Positions 38,084-46,965 of a stretch of 64,000 bases of DNA are shown here, piece after piece. Origin of the DNA: Frigidibacter mobilis (GTDB lineage: Bacteria > Pseudomonadota > Alphaproteobacteria > Rhodobacterales > Rhodobacteraceae); contig NZ_CP012661.1 of NCBI RefSeq assembly GCF_001620265.1, forward strand, positions 4,353,001-4,417,000, given 5' to 3'. The translations under genes were made by a program, and so were the position numbers. Below the pieces are notes generated by a model. That model worked only from the letters and a program-made list of their open reading frames with translations. It did not search any database and was not told the origin of the DNA. How positions within the stretch are numbered: the stretch's first letter is position 1; every line of letters begins with the position of its first letter.

Positions 38084-39115
38084 TCAACCGGCATAAAGCA
38101 CCGGCGTATCGAAGCGGAAGTCGGTGTCATCCTTCCACATCCGGAGCAGGATCACGGCGATACGTCGGGCCAGCGCAACCATTGCGCGCTTGGCGCCCCG
38201 GCGGCGCGCGAGTTTCGCCGCCCAGGTTCGCAGCCACGTTGCCCGCCCGCGATGCATCATGACGGTGGCAGCCTGGCACAGGGCACGACGCAGGTTGACG
38301 TCGCCCGCCTTGGTGATCCCGCCCGAGATGTCGCGCTCGCCAGACTGGTTGCGAGACGGTGTCAGACCGACCCAAGGCCCGACCTTCTTTGAGGAGGTGA
38401 ATCGGGCGGGGTCATCTACCGCGGATCGGTAGGTTAGCGCCACGACCGCACCGATCCCGGGCATCGTCATCAGACGCTGACAGACCGGATCCTCTTGCGC
38501 GAGATGGCGAACACGGCGCTCAAGGCCCGCCAGTTCCAGCCGAAGTGCGGCCCGCGCGCGTAGCATGGGCTCGGTTGCCGTTTCCAGCATCGGGTTGCCC
38601 GCCGCCAGCTCGCGGATACGGCGCTCGAACTGACCGCGAGATATCGCGCCAACCTTGAGGCCGAAGTTCCGCAATAGCCCGCGCAGGGACATTTCCAACG
38701 TGAGGAAGCCCTGTTGCACGGCCTTACGGGCGCCGAGCACGGCTCGGACTTCTTGTGCAGACACCGATTTGCAATGAACAGACCTGAACCAGCCCAAGTG
38801 TAGCAGCCGCGCGATGCCTTCAGCATCCCGACGATCCGTCTTGATCGGCATTGCCTTCAGCGCACCTTTCACCTGCCGGGTTTCCATCAGAACGACAGGC
38901 TGTCCAGCCCCGGCCAGCCCGCGATGCAACCACTGCGACAACGGCCCAGCCTCGAGCCCGACGGCAGCAATCGTGCCGTCCTGACCGCCAAGCCAGCGCA
39001 ACAGCGCCTCGGGCTCGCTGGCCACCTGCGCCTCCTTCAATATCCTCCCATGCTCGCTGATCATGCAGATCGCGGTCTTCTCCAGCGACACATCCAGCCC
39101 GACAAAAACCTTCAT
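38084..39115 (-). CDS. IS110-family transposase (DEDD + Tnp_20), full length
   Basis: A 343-residue transposase. N-terminal RuvC-like DEDD domain: MKVFVGLDVSLEKTAICMIS, LRWLGGQDGTIAAVGLEAGPLSQWL, and MPIKTDRRDAEGIARLL with the paired Asp residues. C-terminal Tnp_20: MTMPGIGAVVALTYRSAVDDPARF, GLTPSRNQSGERDISGGITKAGDVNLRRALCQAA with the conserved Ser. Ribosome site GAAGGAGGGC. No lesion; probably functional. Confidence 0.93.
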   Translation of the reverse strand: MKVFVGLDVSLEKTAICMISEHGRILKEAQVASEPEALLRWLGGQDGTIAAVGLEAGPLSQWLHRGLAGAGQPVVLMETRQVKGALKAMPIKTDRRDAEGIARLLHLGWFRSVHCKSVSAQEVRAVLGARKAVQQGFLTLEMSLRGLLRNFGLKVGAISRGQFERRIRELAAGNPMLETATEPMLRARAALRLELAGLERRVRHLAQEDPVCQRLMTMPGIGAVVALTYRSAVDDPARFTSSKKVGPWVGLTPSRNQSGERDISGGITKAGDVNLRRALCQAATVMMHRGRATWLRTWAAKLARRRGAKRAMVALARRIAVILLRMWKDDTDFRFDTPVLYAG

Positions 39116-39221
39116 CCCGCAGCCCTCCTTCAGGATCCGATACGGGAATGGCGCCAGCTTGCCCTCGATCTTGCAACGATAACGGCCGGGTCGCGACGCA
39201 GGCCCCGTTACGGCATCTCAT

Positions 39222-39991
39222 AACCAAAACATAACTGTTGCGGCGAGAGCGATGGCTGAAAGGAAGACTTCGGGGCAGCGGTCATATCGGGTGGCGACCC
39301 GCCGCCAATCTTTCAATCATCCGAACATGATCTCGATTCGATTGCGGCGCTTGTAGCGGCATTTGTCGTATCTGATGGGCTTCTTTCGTACTTTTCGACC
39401 CGGGATGCAGGGCCGGATCCCCATATCTTGCAGGGCTTCGCGGAACCAGTCGGCGTCATAGCCGCGATCCGCAAGAAGCCACTGGGCTTTCGGTATGTTG
39501 CCCAGGAGCGCCGCCGTCCCTGTGTAGTCGCTGGTTTGGCCAGCCGACATGAAGAACCTGATTGGCCGTCCGTTGGTGTCGGTGATAGCGTGCAACTTGG
39601 TGTTCATGCCACCCTTGGTCTGGCCAATCAGGCGCCCGCGCCCCCCTTTTTACTCCGCAAGCTTGATGCCGTGCGATGGGCTTTGAGATAGGTCGCGTCG
39701 ATCATTATTGTCGTCGGGTCCGCCGCCTCCGCTGCCAACCCTTCAAATATCCTGGCAAAAACACCCATCTCACTCCAGCGCTTCCAGCGATTGTAAAGCG
39801 TCTTTGGCTGGCCGTATTCCTTTGGTGCATCGCGCCACCGTAAACCATTGCGATTGATGAATATTATCCCACTCAATACCCGCCGATCATCCACCCTCGG
39901 CTTACCATGGCTCCTAGGGAAGAACGGCCGCAGCCGCGCCATCTGTTCGTCGGTCAGCCAAAATAGATTGCTCATGATACCCCCTGAAAGC
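39222..39991 (-). pseudogene. IS5-family transposase in two frames with an early stop
   Basis: First frame: MSNLFWLTDEQMARLRPFFPRSHGKPRVDDRRVLSGIIFINRNGLRWRDAPKEYGQPKTLYNRWKRWSEMGVF...MIDATYLKAHRTASSLRSKKGGAGA (39628-39972). Second: MNTKLHAITDTNGRPIRFFMSAGQTSDYTG...LLADRGYDADWFREAL...KCRYKRRNRIEIMFG. The two-frame layout is normal for this group (programmed frameshift near the A/G run at 39640-39660). However, TGA follows IMFG near 39317, where family members continue RLKDWRRVATRYDRC; that tail is still readable to 39222. The nonsense codon may inactivate it. Confidence 0.8.
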
Positions 39992-40048
39992 TTGGGGATT
40001 TGAATCATGCGACCAATGCGATCTCAAGACGATTAATGGGTCCTGAGC

Positions 40049-41023
40049 CTAGTTGTTCAGTCCCGGCATCTGGTGGATCGGGTCGAGGATGAATCGATCT
40101 GGCTCTGATGTCCAGATTTTGCAGATGTATTCGTAGGGCGTGAGGCCGCCGAGGGTCTTGAGCCTGCGGGCGAAGTTGTAGGCTGCCATGAAGTCGGCGA
40201 GGTGCGTTCGCAGCTGGTCGTGGTTCTCGTAGTGGAAACGCTTGACCGTCGCGTCCTTGATCGTCCGGTTCATGCGCTCGACCTGACCGTTCGTCCACGG
40301 ATGGTTGGGCTTGGTCAGGCGATGCTCGATCCCGTTGGCCTCGCAGATCATGTCGAAGCGCATTGGCCGAGAGTAGATGGTGTTCCGGTTCCGGGGCTGC
40401 TCAGTGAACTGGATGCCATTATCGGTAAGAACCGTGTGGACCTGGTAGGGCACGGCTTCGAGCATGTGCTGCAGGAACTCCCAGGCCGTCTTTCTGTCAG
40501 CAGTTGCAACGAGTTGAGCGACAGCGAACTTGGATGTTCGGTCGATACCGACGAACAGGTAGAGCTTTCCCTCGGCGGTCTGAACTTCAGCAATGTCGAT
40601 GTGGAAGAAGCCGATGGGATACCGCTTGAACTTCTGGCGCTTGGGCTTGTCGCCTTCGACATCAGGCAGGCGCGAGATGCCATGGCGCTGCAGGCACCGG
40701 TGCAGCGCTGAGCGTGTCAGGTGCGGGACCGTCGGCTGCAGGGCATAGAGGCAATCGTCCAGCGGCAGGAGTGTGTGCCGGCGGAATGCCACGATCATCG
40801 CCTCCTCGGTCTCGGACAGCACGGTGGACCGCGGTTCCGTCGGTCCGGTCTTCATATCCTCGACCGTCGTGCGCTTGCGCCACTTCGCGACGGTCTTGGG
40901 ATTGATGCCCAGCTCCCGGCTCAACTGCGCGAGCGAAGCTTGCGATCGCTGTATTGCTGCTCTGACGGCGTGCGTGGTCGTGGCGCTGCCATGACGAACT
41001 TGTCCCAAAGTGCTTCCTTCCAT
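40049..41023 (-). CDS. IS481-family transposase
   Basis: Integrase-like transposase of about 324 aa: LGQVRHGSATTTHAVRAAIQRSQASLAQLSRELGINPKTVAKWRKR (N-terminal HTH), IGFFHIDIAEVQTAEGKLYLFVGIDRTSKFAVAQL (first Asp), HTVLTDNGIQFTEQ (second Asp) and GIEHRLTKPNHPWTNGQVERMNRTIKDATVKRF (Glu). The start is uncertain: upstream M codons at 41023 and 41065 exist, and a TTG a few codons further in has a better ribosome site. Its TAG stop is contributed by the CTAG target site. Confidence 0.9.
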   Translation of the reverse strand: MEGSTLGQVRHGSATTTHAVRAAIQRSQASLAQLSRELGINPKTVAKWRKRTTVEDMKTGPTEPRSTVLSETEEAMIVAFRRHTLLPLDDCLYALQPTVPHLTRSALHRCLQRHGISRLPDVEGDKPKRQKFKRYPIGFFHIDIAEVQTAEGKLYLFVGIDRTSKFAVAQLVATADRKTAWEFLQHMLEAVPYQVHTVLTDNGIQFTEQPRNRNTIYSRPMRFDMICEANGIEHRLTKPNHPWTNGQVERMNRTIKDATVKRFHYENHDQLRTHLADFMAAYNFARRLKTLGGLTPYEYICKIWTSEPDRFILDPIHQMPGLNN

Positions 41024-41065
41024 TCCCAAGAAAGGATCGCACCATGAAACCGTGGGATCAAACAC
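40053..41065 (-). mobile_element. IS481-family element
   Basis: About 1013 bp with short inverted ends (TTGTTCAGTCCC and complement of GTGTTTGATCCC), flanked on both sides by CTAG (40049-40052 and 41066-41069). The left CTAG is also the IS5 target, so the IS481 probably inserted next to or at the IS5 duplication. Confidence 0.75.
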
Positions 41066-41217
41066 CTAGTTGCCAAGCCTCTCTGCGCAGCCTATCGGAT
41101 GTTAGAAAAATTGATCAACAACTGAATCCGCTACGGCAGAAAACTGATCAGATGATGATGTCCCAGCTGATGGTGTAGCTGGCGCCGCGCCTCGCGCTCT
41201 GATACGGGCCGAGTTGG
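41066..41217. other. Short ancestral segment trapped between IS elements
   Basis: Between IS481 and the IS256 end. It contains CCTATCGGATGTTAGA at 41091-41106 followed by AAAAATTGATCAA, which resembles the operator region of the hydratase operon at 63.27 kb (ATGTTAGAAAATAGATCAA on the minus strand). It may be a relic of a regulated promoter. No gene. Confidence 0.4.
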
Positions 41218-41679
41218 TCAGTCACGCTGCGCAGCAGGCAGGCTGACCATGACATCATCGCAGACCGGCGCGAGCGTTTCCAGTGTCAGATAGCGGCCTC
41301 GCTGGACCGTCCATTCCTCGGTCTGCTCCATCAGGATCGCGCCGACCAATCTCCGGATCGAGGCCTCGTTGGGAAAGATCCCGACGACGTCCGTGCGTCG
41401 CTTGATCTCGCCGTTCAGGCGTTCGATTGGATTCGTTGAATGCAACTTCGCGCGGTGTTGGGCGGGGAAGGTCATGTAGGCCAGCACGTCCTCTTCCGCC
41501 GTGTCCATGAGCGTGGCCAGCTTCGGCAGCTTGCGACGCATCTGGTCCGCAACCAGCCGCCACTGGGTTTTGACCGTGGCGTGGTCGGGCTGGGCAAAGG
41601 CCGTGGCGATAAAGGCCGAGACCACCCTGCGGCTGCTCTTGCCGGCATGGGCCAGGGCATTGCGCTGGAAATGCACCCG

Positions 41680-43218
41680 GGGGCTGTTGAAAAAGGCGCG
41701 ATTTGCTGATTCCATTGGGATGTCGACATCGTGTGGAGGGTGGCGTGATCGGCAGTCGGACCCGGGATCAGTTGGAGTTCTTTGTCTGCGGATCGCTGCG
41801 TGAACTCGTTCCGGATGATCACATCCTGGCACGGGTCGATCCTGTGCTTGATCTGGGATGGCTCCGCGCTGAGGTCGCAGATTTGTATGCGCCTGGCGTC
41901 GGCAGGCCGGGCATTGACCCCGAAGCGGCCGTGCGTCTCATGCTGGCCGGGTTCCTCTTGGGGGTCGTCCACGACCGACGATTGATGCGCGAGGCGCAGG
42001 TGAACCTTGCGATCCGCTGGTTCGCCGGGTTTGGCCTGAACGAGAGACTGCCGGACCATTCGTCGTTGACGCGCATCCGCCAACGCTGGGGCGCCGAGCG
42101 GTTCCGCCGCATCTTCGAGCGCACTGTGCAGGATTGCGTGACCGCCGGGATCGCCAAGGGCGAGATCGTGCATGTGGATGCCTCGCTGATCCGAGCGGAC
42201 GTCTCGTGGGACAGCCTGGTCGTTCGCCATGTCGAAGCGGTCAGGTCCGCGAACGACGATGCCAAATTGGAGGCGGAAGCGATCCGGCACACCCGCAATT
42301 CGAAGAAGACCGGCAAGTTCAAGAAGGTCTGCCCGACCGATCTGGACGCGAGGATGGCGACCAATGGCCGGAACCGCCGTCTGGAGCCGAGCTACAAGCA
42401 GCACGGCGTCGTCGATGACGTGTTCGGCGTGGTGCTCGAGGTCGAAGTGACAACCGGCGAAACCAACGAGGGCGAGGAACTCCTAGCCCGCCTCGACGCG
42501 GCCGAGAAGACCACAGGGGTCAAGATCGAGACGGTGACGGCGGATGCTGGTTACGCTTATGCGAAGATCTATGGCGGCCTTGAGCGCCGGGAGATCGCTG
42601 CCATCATACCTGCCAAGACCGAACCGATCCGAAGTCCGGTTCCGATGCGGCGGTTCCGTTACGACGCGAAGCATGACGTCCTGAAATGCCCACGCGGCAA
42701 GAAGCTCAAGGCCGGGAGGGCCGTCAAGCATGGGCGTTTCTTCACCTCGCGCGCCCGGGACTGCCGCCGGTGCGACCTTGCCCATCTTTGCCTGTCAAAA
42801 GGCCGGGTGAACAAGGCGGTGGTGCTCGGAGACGACTATCCCGCTCTGCTCCGCGCGCGAAGGCGGCGCGAGAAGTGGTCTGACGAAGATCGGGACCTCT
42901 ACCAGCGCCATCGCTGGCGATCCGAAGGCTACCACGGTGAAGCGAAGACCTGGCATGGTCTCGCCCGGGCGGTTCGGCGCGGCCTACAGAACATGCGCAT
43001 CCAGGCGTTTCTGACGGCCGCGGCAGTCAACCTCAAGCGGTTGGCGGCTGCGCTCAATGCCGGTCTTGCCGCCGTTCTGGCTGTTGCAGGAAAGTTCTGC
43101 GCCATTCTGGTGCAGCTGCAACCCGAGATCGGACGTGTCCGCACCCAAGCGTGATCCGGCCAAGTCAGACGACGAAACGCGCTGACACCAGCTTCCGAGC
43201 GTGTTCTTCAACAGCCCC
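41680..43218 (+). mobile_element. IS1182-family element
   Basis: A 1539-bp element with inverted ends GGGGCTGTTGAAAAAGGC and the complement of GGGGCTGTTGAAGAACACGC, flanked by the 5-bp duplication ACCCG (41675-41679 and 43219-43223). It sits inside an IS256 transposase gene. Confidence 0.87.
41703..43154 (+). CDS. IS1182-family transposase
   Basis: A DDE transposase. The conserved part starts around 41745 (VIGSRTRDQLEFFVCGSLRELVPDDHILARVDPVLDLGWLRAEVADLY), so the real start may be later than 41703. Then EIVHVDASLIRADVSWDSL, ETVTADAGYAYAKIYGGLERREI, a Cys-rich segment ARDCRRCDLAHLC and HRWRSEGYHGEAKTWHGLARAVRRGLQNMRIQAFLTAAAVNLKRLA. Complete and apparently intact. Confidence 0.92.
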   Translation: MLIPLGCRHRVEGGVIGSRTRDQLEFFVCGSLRELVPDDHILARVDPVLDLGWLRAEVADLYAPGVGRPGIDPEAAVRLMLAGFLLGVVHDRRLMREAQVNLAIRWFAGFGLNERLPDHSSLTRIRQRWGAERFRRIFERTVQDCVTAGIAKGEIVHVDASLIRADVSWDSLVVRHVEAVRSANDDAKLEAEAIRHTRNSKKTGKFKKVCPTDLDARMATNGRNRRLEPSYKQHGVVDDVFGVVLEVEVTTGETNEGEELLARLDAAEKTTGVKIETVTADAGYAYAKIYGGLERREIAAIIPAKTEPIRSPVPMRRFRYDAKHDVLKCPRGKKLKAGRAVKHGRFFTSRARDCRRCDLAHLCLSKGRVNKAVVLGDDYPALLRARRRREKWSDEDRDLYQRHRWRSEGYHGEAKTWHGLARAVRRGLQNMRIQAFLTAAAVNLKRLAAALNAGLAAVLAVAGKFCAILVQLQPEIGRVRTQA

Positions 43219-43700
43219 ACCCGGCAGCGCTGCCAGGTGGTCGACAGCACCCGCGCCGTGGCCGCCTTGATGCCCTCGTGCGCATCGCTCACCAGCTTCA
43301 CACCCGAGAAGCCGCGGCGCACAAGATCGCGCAGAAACTCGGTCCAGAACGGCTCGGCCTCGGAAGCCCCGATCGCCATGCCCAGCACTTCGCGGCGGCC
43401 ATCGGTGTTCACGCCCACCGCGATCGTCACGGCGACGGAGACGATCCGTCCCCCCTGACGCACCTTGAGATAGGTCGCGTCGATCCAGAGATAGGGCCAT
43501 TCGCCCTCGATCGGACGGGTGAGGAAGGCATCGACCCGCTCGTCGATTTCCTCGCAGAGCCGGCTGACCTGGCTCTTGGAGATGCCGGTGCCGCCCAAAG
43601 CCTGCACGAGGTCATCCATCGACCGTGTCGACACGCCATGGACATAGGCTTCTTGGATGACAGCCGTCAGCGCCTTCTCCGTAAGCGCTTTGCTGTGGCC

Positions 43701-45320
43701 CTACGCGGCCAGGCTTGACGCGGGCGCGAAGTTCCAGGGCATGAGTTCGTCGATGCGGCTCTTTGGGTGCCCGTCGAGCAAGGCGCGCAGGGTCTCTGCG
43801 AGGTAGCGGACCGGATCGACGTCGCTCATCTTGCAGTTGGCGATGAGGCTGGCGAGCATGGCCCAGTTTTCCGTCCCGACCTCGTGCCCGGCAAAGAGAG
43901 CGTTCTTCCGCGTCAGCGCGATCTTCCTGATCTGGTTTTCGACAGGATTGGTGTCCAGCTCGAGGCGTCCATCCTCGAGGAACCGGGTGAGGCCCGGCCA
44001 TCGCGCGAGGGTATAGCGGATGTCTTCGGCGAGCTTCGAAGATTTGGGGATGCGAGAGAGCTGCGCCTCGAGCCAGGGCCGGAAGGCGGCCACGATGGGC
44101 GCCGAGAGCTGGCGCCTGATCGCGAGACGGACGTCGGGAGCCGCGCCGCGCACTGTCTTTTCTATGGCATAGAGTTCGGCGATCTGGCGCAGGGCTTCTT
44201 CGGCGATCGGCGAGCCGTCCTTTTCGAGCCGCTTCACGAACCGCCGGCGCGCATGGGTCCAGCAATGGACAAGTGTCCACGGCCCTTCGGTCCGGTCGAC
44301 CTTGGTCAACTTGTCATAGGCCTCGTAGCCATCGCATTGGACGAACTGGCCCCGATAGCCGTCAAGGAAGCGGAGCGCATGCACGGCACCTCGCCCCGGC
44401 GCGTAGTGGAACATCACGACGGGCGGGCTGGTGCCCCCATGCCCACGGTCGTCGGAGACGATTGCCCAGAAGTAACCGGTCTTCGTCTTCCGTCGCCCGG
44501 GATCGAGAACCGGGGCCCTCGTCTCGTCCATGAAGACCCGATCCGCGCCCTTCAGGCTTTCCCGCAGGTGATCGACGATGGGGCGCAGGTGGAAGCAGGC
44601 GCGGCCGACCCAGTTTCCCAAGGTGGCGCGGTCGAGCGTGATCCCCTGTCGGGTGTAGATCTCGGCCTGCCGGTAAAACGGCAGATGGTCGCCGAACTTC
44701 GCCACCATGACCTGGGCGATCAGTGCCTCGGTGGGCAGTCCACCGGGAACGACGTGCTCCGGCGCATGGGCCTGAGCTACCGCGGCGGAGCAGCGTCGGC
44801 AAGCATATTTGGGGCGCCGCGTGACCAGCACGCGCAGTTGTGCGGGCACGGCATCGAGGCGCTCTGAGACGTCTTCGCCGATCCGGGCCATCACGCCGCA
44901 ACCACAGGGACACAGCGTGCTTTCGGGCTCGATGACCCGCTCGATCCGGGCAGATGCTTCGGAAGATGGCCACGGTTACGATTTCTCGGGCTGCGTTCGG
45001 CAGGGCTGTTGCCCTTCAGCGCGCGCCGTGCCTCTCCTGAGCCGCCTCGAGGATGCCCTGCGCAACCTCGACATCTTCGAGCGGCAGGTTGAACTGCTCG
45101 GGGTCGAGCTTTTCCGACCGGGGCCGAACTTCTCGCGACGCAATTCGCCGACAATACTTTCCAACCGCCGCTGCGCCTCGACCGCATCTTCCAGCGCAGC
45201 CTCGGTTTCCGCGAGGCGCGCCTTCAGGCGGGCGTTTTCTTCGGCCAAGGCGATGTCGGTCATGGCCAAGATCATGCACATGGCCTCCGGTGGCACCATC
45301 GCCAAAGCGTCGCCGAGTCA
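43701..45320 (-). pseudogene. tnpC: IS66 transposase TnpC with frame breaks
   Basis: The main DDE transposase. Open from 44894 to 43701: FGDHLPFYRQAEIYTRQGITLDRATLGNWVGRACFHL, VFMDETRAPVLDPGRRKTKTGYFWAIVSDDR, QCDGYEAYDKL, HARRRFVKRLEKDGSPIAEEAL, LDTNPVENQIRKIALTRKNALFAGHEVGTENWAML. The N-terminal part (MTDIALAEENARLKARLAETEAALEDA...VGELRREKFG) from about 45264 is separated by frame losses near 45125, 45020 and 44955, each explained by one missing base. The tail SRIDELMPWNF is the family end. Confidence 0.87.
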
Positions 45321-45334
45321 TTCTGCCGCAGCTT

Positions 45335-45685
45335 ATCCCGCCAGCTGCGGTCGCCGAACGCGCTCGGGGCGGACCAGGCGCCAGTCGAGCCCTTCGAACA
45401 GGGCGGCAAACTGGGCAGGCGACATCTTCATCACGCCGTCCTGCACCCGGGCCAGACGAACTTTGCCGCCTCGAGACGCTTGTGAACCAGGACGATGCCG
45501 GTCTGATCCCAGATCAGCACCTTGATCCGGTCCGCGCGTTTGGATCGGAACACGAAGGCCGCGCCACTGAACGGGTCCAAGCCGAGTGTCTCCTGAACAG
45601 CCAGCGCCAGCCCGTCTATGCCCTTGCGGAAGTCGACAGGACGCGTGGCCACATAGACGCGCAGGTCACCGCTCGGCGAGATCAT
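45335..45685 (-). pseudogene. tnpB: IS66 accessory protein TnpB (frame break)
   Basis: MISPSGDLRVYVATRPVDFRKGIDGLALAVQETLGLDPFSGAAFVFRSKRADRIKVLIWDQTGIVLVHKRLEAAKFVWP is the IS66 Orf2 core. Near 45445 one base appears lost; the other frame continues VQDGVMKMSPAQFAALFEGLDWRLVRPERVRRPQLAG to a stop at 45335. It overlaps tnpA by the usual 4 bp. Confidence 0.87.
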
Positions 45686-46134
45686 TGCGAGGCCGATCGG
45701 ATCGCCCGGATCGTACGGGACAGCTGCAGCTCATCAATGTCGGATCGCACCCGCAAGATGACCCCATCCACCTCCAGCTCAATCCGGCAGGGTCTGATCT
45801 CGCTTCGCGCCGGACGGCTGCGACGGGGCGGTGCGGGCGGTGCCTCCGGCTCGACCAAAAGCGCCGCGAACATCGGCTCCTCCGCCGTCTCGGCCGCCAG
45901 CGCCAGTTGCCCGGCCCGAAGCTTGTTGCGCCAGTCGTAAACCTGCCAACGCGTCACACCATGCCGCCTGGCGATATCCGCAACCTTCGCTCCCGGCACC
46001 AGGCTCTCCGCGCCCATCCGTGCCCGTTCCGCCTCGCTCCGAAGCCGGCGGCCGGACCGCCCCTCCAAAACCTCGATGGTACCCGCGTAGCCGTCCGTCG
46101 AGCCGTCCAAATAGCCGCCCATTTTGCCGTCCAA
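45682..46134 (-). CDS. tnpA: IS66 accessory protein TnpA (HTH)
   Basis: A protein of up to 150 aa with a helix-turn-helix: VPGAKVADIARRHGVTRWQVYDWRNKLRAGQ, then a variable linker and CRIELEVDGVILRVRSDIDELQLSRTIRAIRSA, the Orf1 pattern of IS66. The start may be internal (MGAESLVPG); the N-terminal 40 residues look non-conserved. Confidence 0.82.
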   Translation of the reverse strand: MDGKMGGYLDGSTDGYAGTIEVLEGRSGRRLRSEAERARMGAESLVPGAKVADIARRHGVTRWQVYDWRNKLRAGQLALAAETAEEPMFAALLVEPEAPPAPPRRSRPARSEIRPCRIELEVDGVILRVRSDIDELQLSRTIRAIRSASQ

Positions 46135-46208
46135 TCCTGCCTCTTCACAGAAGAAGGACTCTCACAGTCAAACTCAGCATGGCAGGAGGGGAACGGCGTG
46201 GCGCTTAC

Positions 46209-46770
46209 GAAAGTAGGTCCTATCGTCGCGCTCAATCAGCCGCTGTAGCTGCGCGCAGTAGTCGTACATGTTTCCGTCAGGGGGGGCTGACGATCGAACT
46301 GTTCCAACTCATAACGTGGTCGCCCGTGAAGAGCACTCCGTCAGGTCTCGCGAAACAAAGGTGATCGCTCGCGTGACCGGGTGTATGCAGGACGGTAAGA
46401 CCGGCGATGACCTGTCCGTCCTCCAGATACCGGTCAGGTCGAAATGCATCGTCAGGGAACGCCCGCGAGACATAAACAGGCGCCTCTGTCCTTTCGCGGA
46501 GGGATGGGGCGGCTCCGAAATGATCAGAATGGTGGTGTGTGAGCAAAATCCCGGGTGGTTTGGCCCCCAAACTTTCGACGACTGCCTCGAAATGTGCACT
46601 GTCTTCTGCTGGGACGGGTCGATTATGAACCGACCATCAGTCGTATCAATGATGTAGCTATTTGTTCCATGATAGGTCATCTTTCCGGGATTGTTCGCAG
46701 CGATCCTCAGAATTCAATGGGCAACCTCGACTCCCGGCGCGCGGCAAGGCTCCGGCTCTGAAAAACATGC
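46209..46770 (-). pseudogene. Metallo-beta-lactamase-fold hydrolase, truncated by IS66 and frame-broken
   Basis: The minus strand reads MFFRAGALPRAG near 46770, then ILRIAANNPGKMTYHGTNSYIIDTTDGRFIIDPSQ, and after another break ESLGAKPPGILLTHHHSDHFGAAPSLRERTEAPVYVSRAF. The HHHSDH zinc motif, VLHTPGHASDHLCF and LFTGDHVMSWNSSIVSPP are those of the glyoxalase-II-like family. A seven-C run near 46290 carries one extra base; beyond it DGNMYDYCAQLQRLIERDDRTYF runs into the IS66 end. At least three frame breaks plus the truncation make it a dead gene. Confidence 0.82.
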
Positions 46771-46965
46771 TGCTTCTTTTCATTGTGTACGACCAGGTCC
46801 AGGTATTGATTGCGAACAATCCTGTTCGTACAGTTTTGCGCATTGCTCTTGCATGGATCCGGAAACCTCAGGCTGGCGTCCGGTGCCTGTCAAATCCGGC
46901 ATCGGACCATTTCAACGTATACTGGTCCAAGACTGTATCAGACTGAAACAGTCTTGGTCTGGCAG
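46771..46965. other. Intergenic region with a 10-bp inverted repeat
   Basis: No gene. CCAAGACTGT at 46927-46936 and ACAGTCTTGG at 46948-46957 form a hairpin just downstream of bioY. It lacks a T run, so terminator function is doubtful. Confidence 0.45.

Larger units (their letters stand above)
37766..39215 (-). mobile_element. IS110/IS1111-family element inserted near the IS5 end
   Basis: Both junctions read inward GTAACGGGGC (left near 37766, right as complement near 39213), a short inverted repeat that suggests the IS1111 subgroup. The exact ends are uncertain by a few bases because host and element share CCGTTAC. A transposase is encoded on the minus strand. About 300 non-coding bases lie downstream of it (37776-38083), where IS1111-type elements carry their guide (bridge) RNA. 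Confidence 0.7.
37756..40048 (-). mobile_element. IS5-family (IS427-like) element, split by an IS110/IS1111 element
   Basis: The ends GCTCAGGAC... at 37756 and the complement ending at 40048 are each flanked by CTAG (37752-37755 and 40049-40052), a typical IS5-group target. Without the inserted 37.77-39.21 kb element it would be about 850 bp, normal for this group. The transposase lies at 39222-39991. Confidence 0.75.
41218..43680 (-). pseudogene. IS256-family transposase, N-truncated and split by IS1182
   Basis: The 5' part on the minus strand (43680 down to 43219) reads EKALTAVIQEAYVHGVSTRSMDDLVQALGGTGISKSQVSRLCEEIDERVDAF...YLWIDATYLKVRQGG...TTWQRCR. It resumes at 41679 as VHFQRNALAHAGKSSRRVVSAFIATAFAQPD...STNPIERLNGEIKRRTDVVGIFPNEASIRRLVGAILMEQTEEW. 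Removing 41680-43218 with one ACCCG copy restores WQRCRVHFQRNAL exactly. The N-terminus is lost at the IS66 boundary (43681). Confidence 0.88.
43681..46208 (-). mobile_element. IS66-family element
   Basis: A 2528-bp element with inverted ends GTAAGCGCTTTGC (43681) and the complement of GTAAGCGCCACGCC (46208). It carries tnpA, tnpB and tnpC on the minus strand. The left flank is an IS256 gene and the right flank a metallo-beta-lactamase-fold gene, with no matching 8-bp duplication, so one side was rearranged after insertion. Confidence 0.87.

Noticed and set aside
39600..39660. Frame break in the IS5 transposase read as decay
   Set aside because: Two overlapping frames are normal for this IS5 group (programmed frameshift). 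Only the later TGA near 39317 counts against it.
46813..46828. CGAACA-N4-TGTTCG inverted repeat resembling a LexA box
   Set aside because: The alphaproteobacterial LexA box is GAAC-N7-GTTC; here the spacing is N6 and no SOS gene is adjacent.
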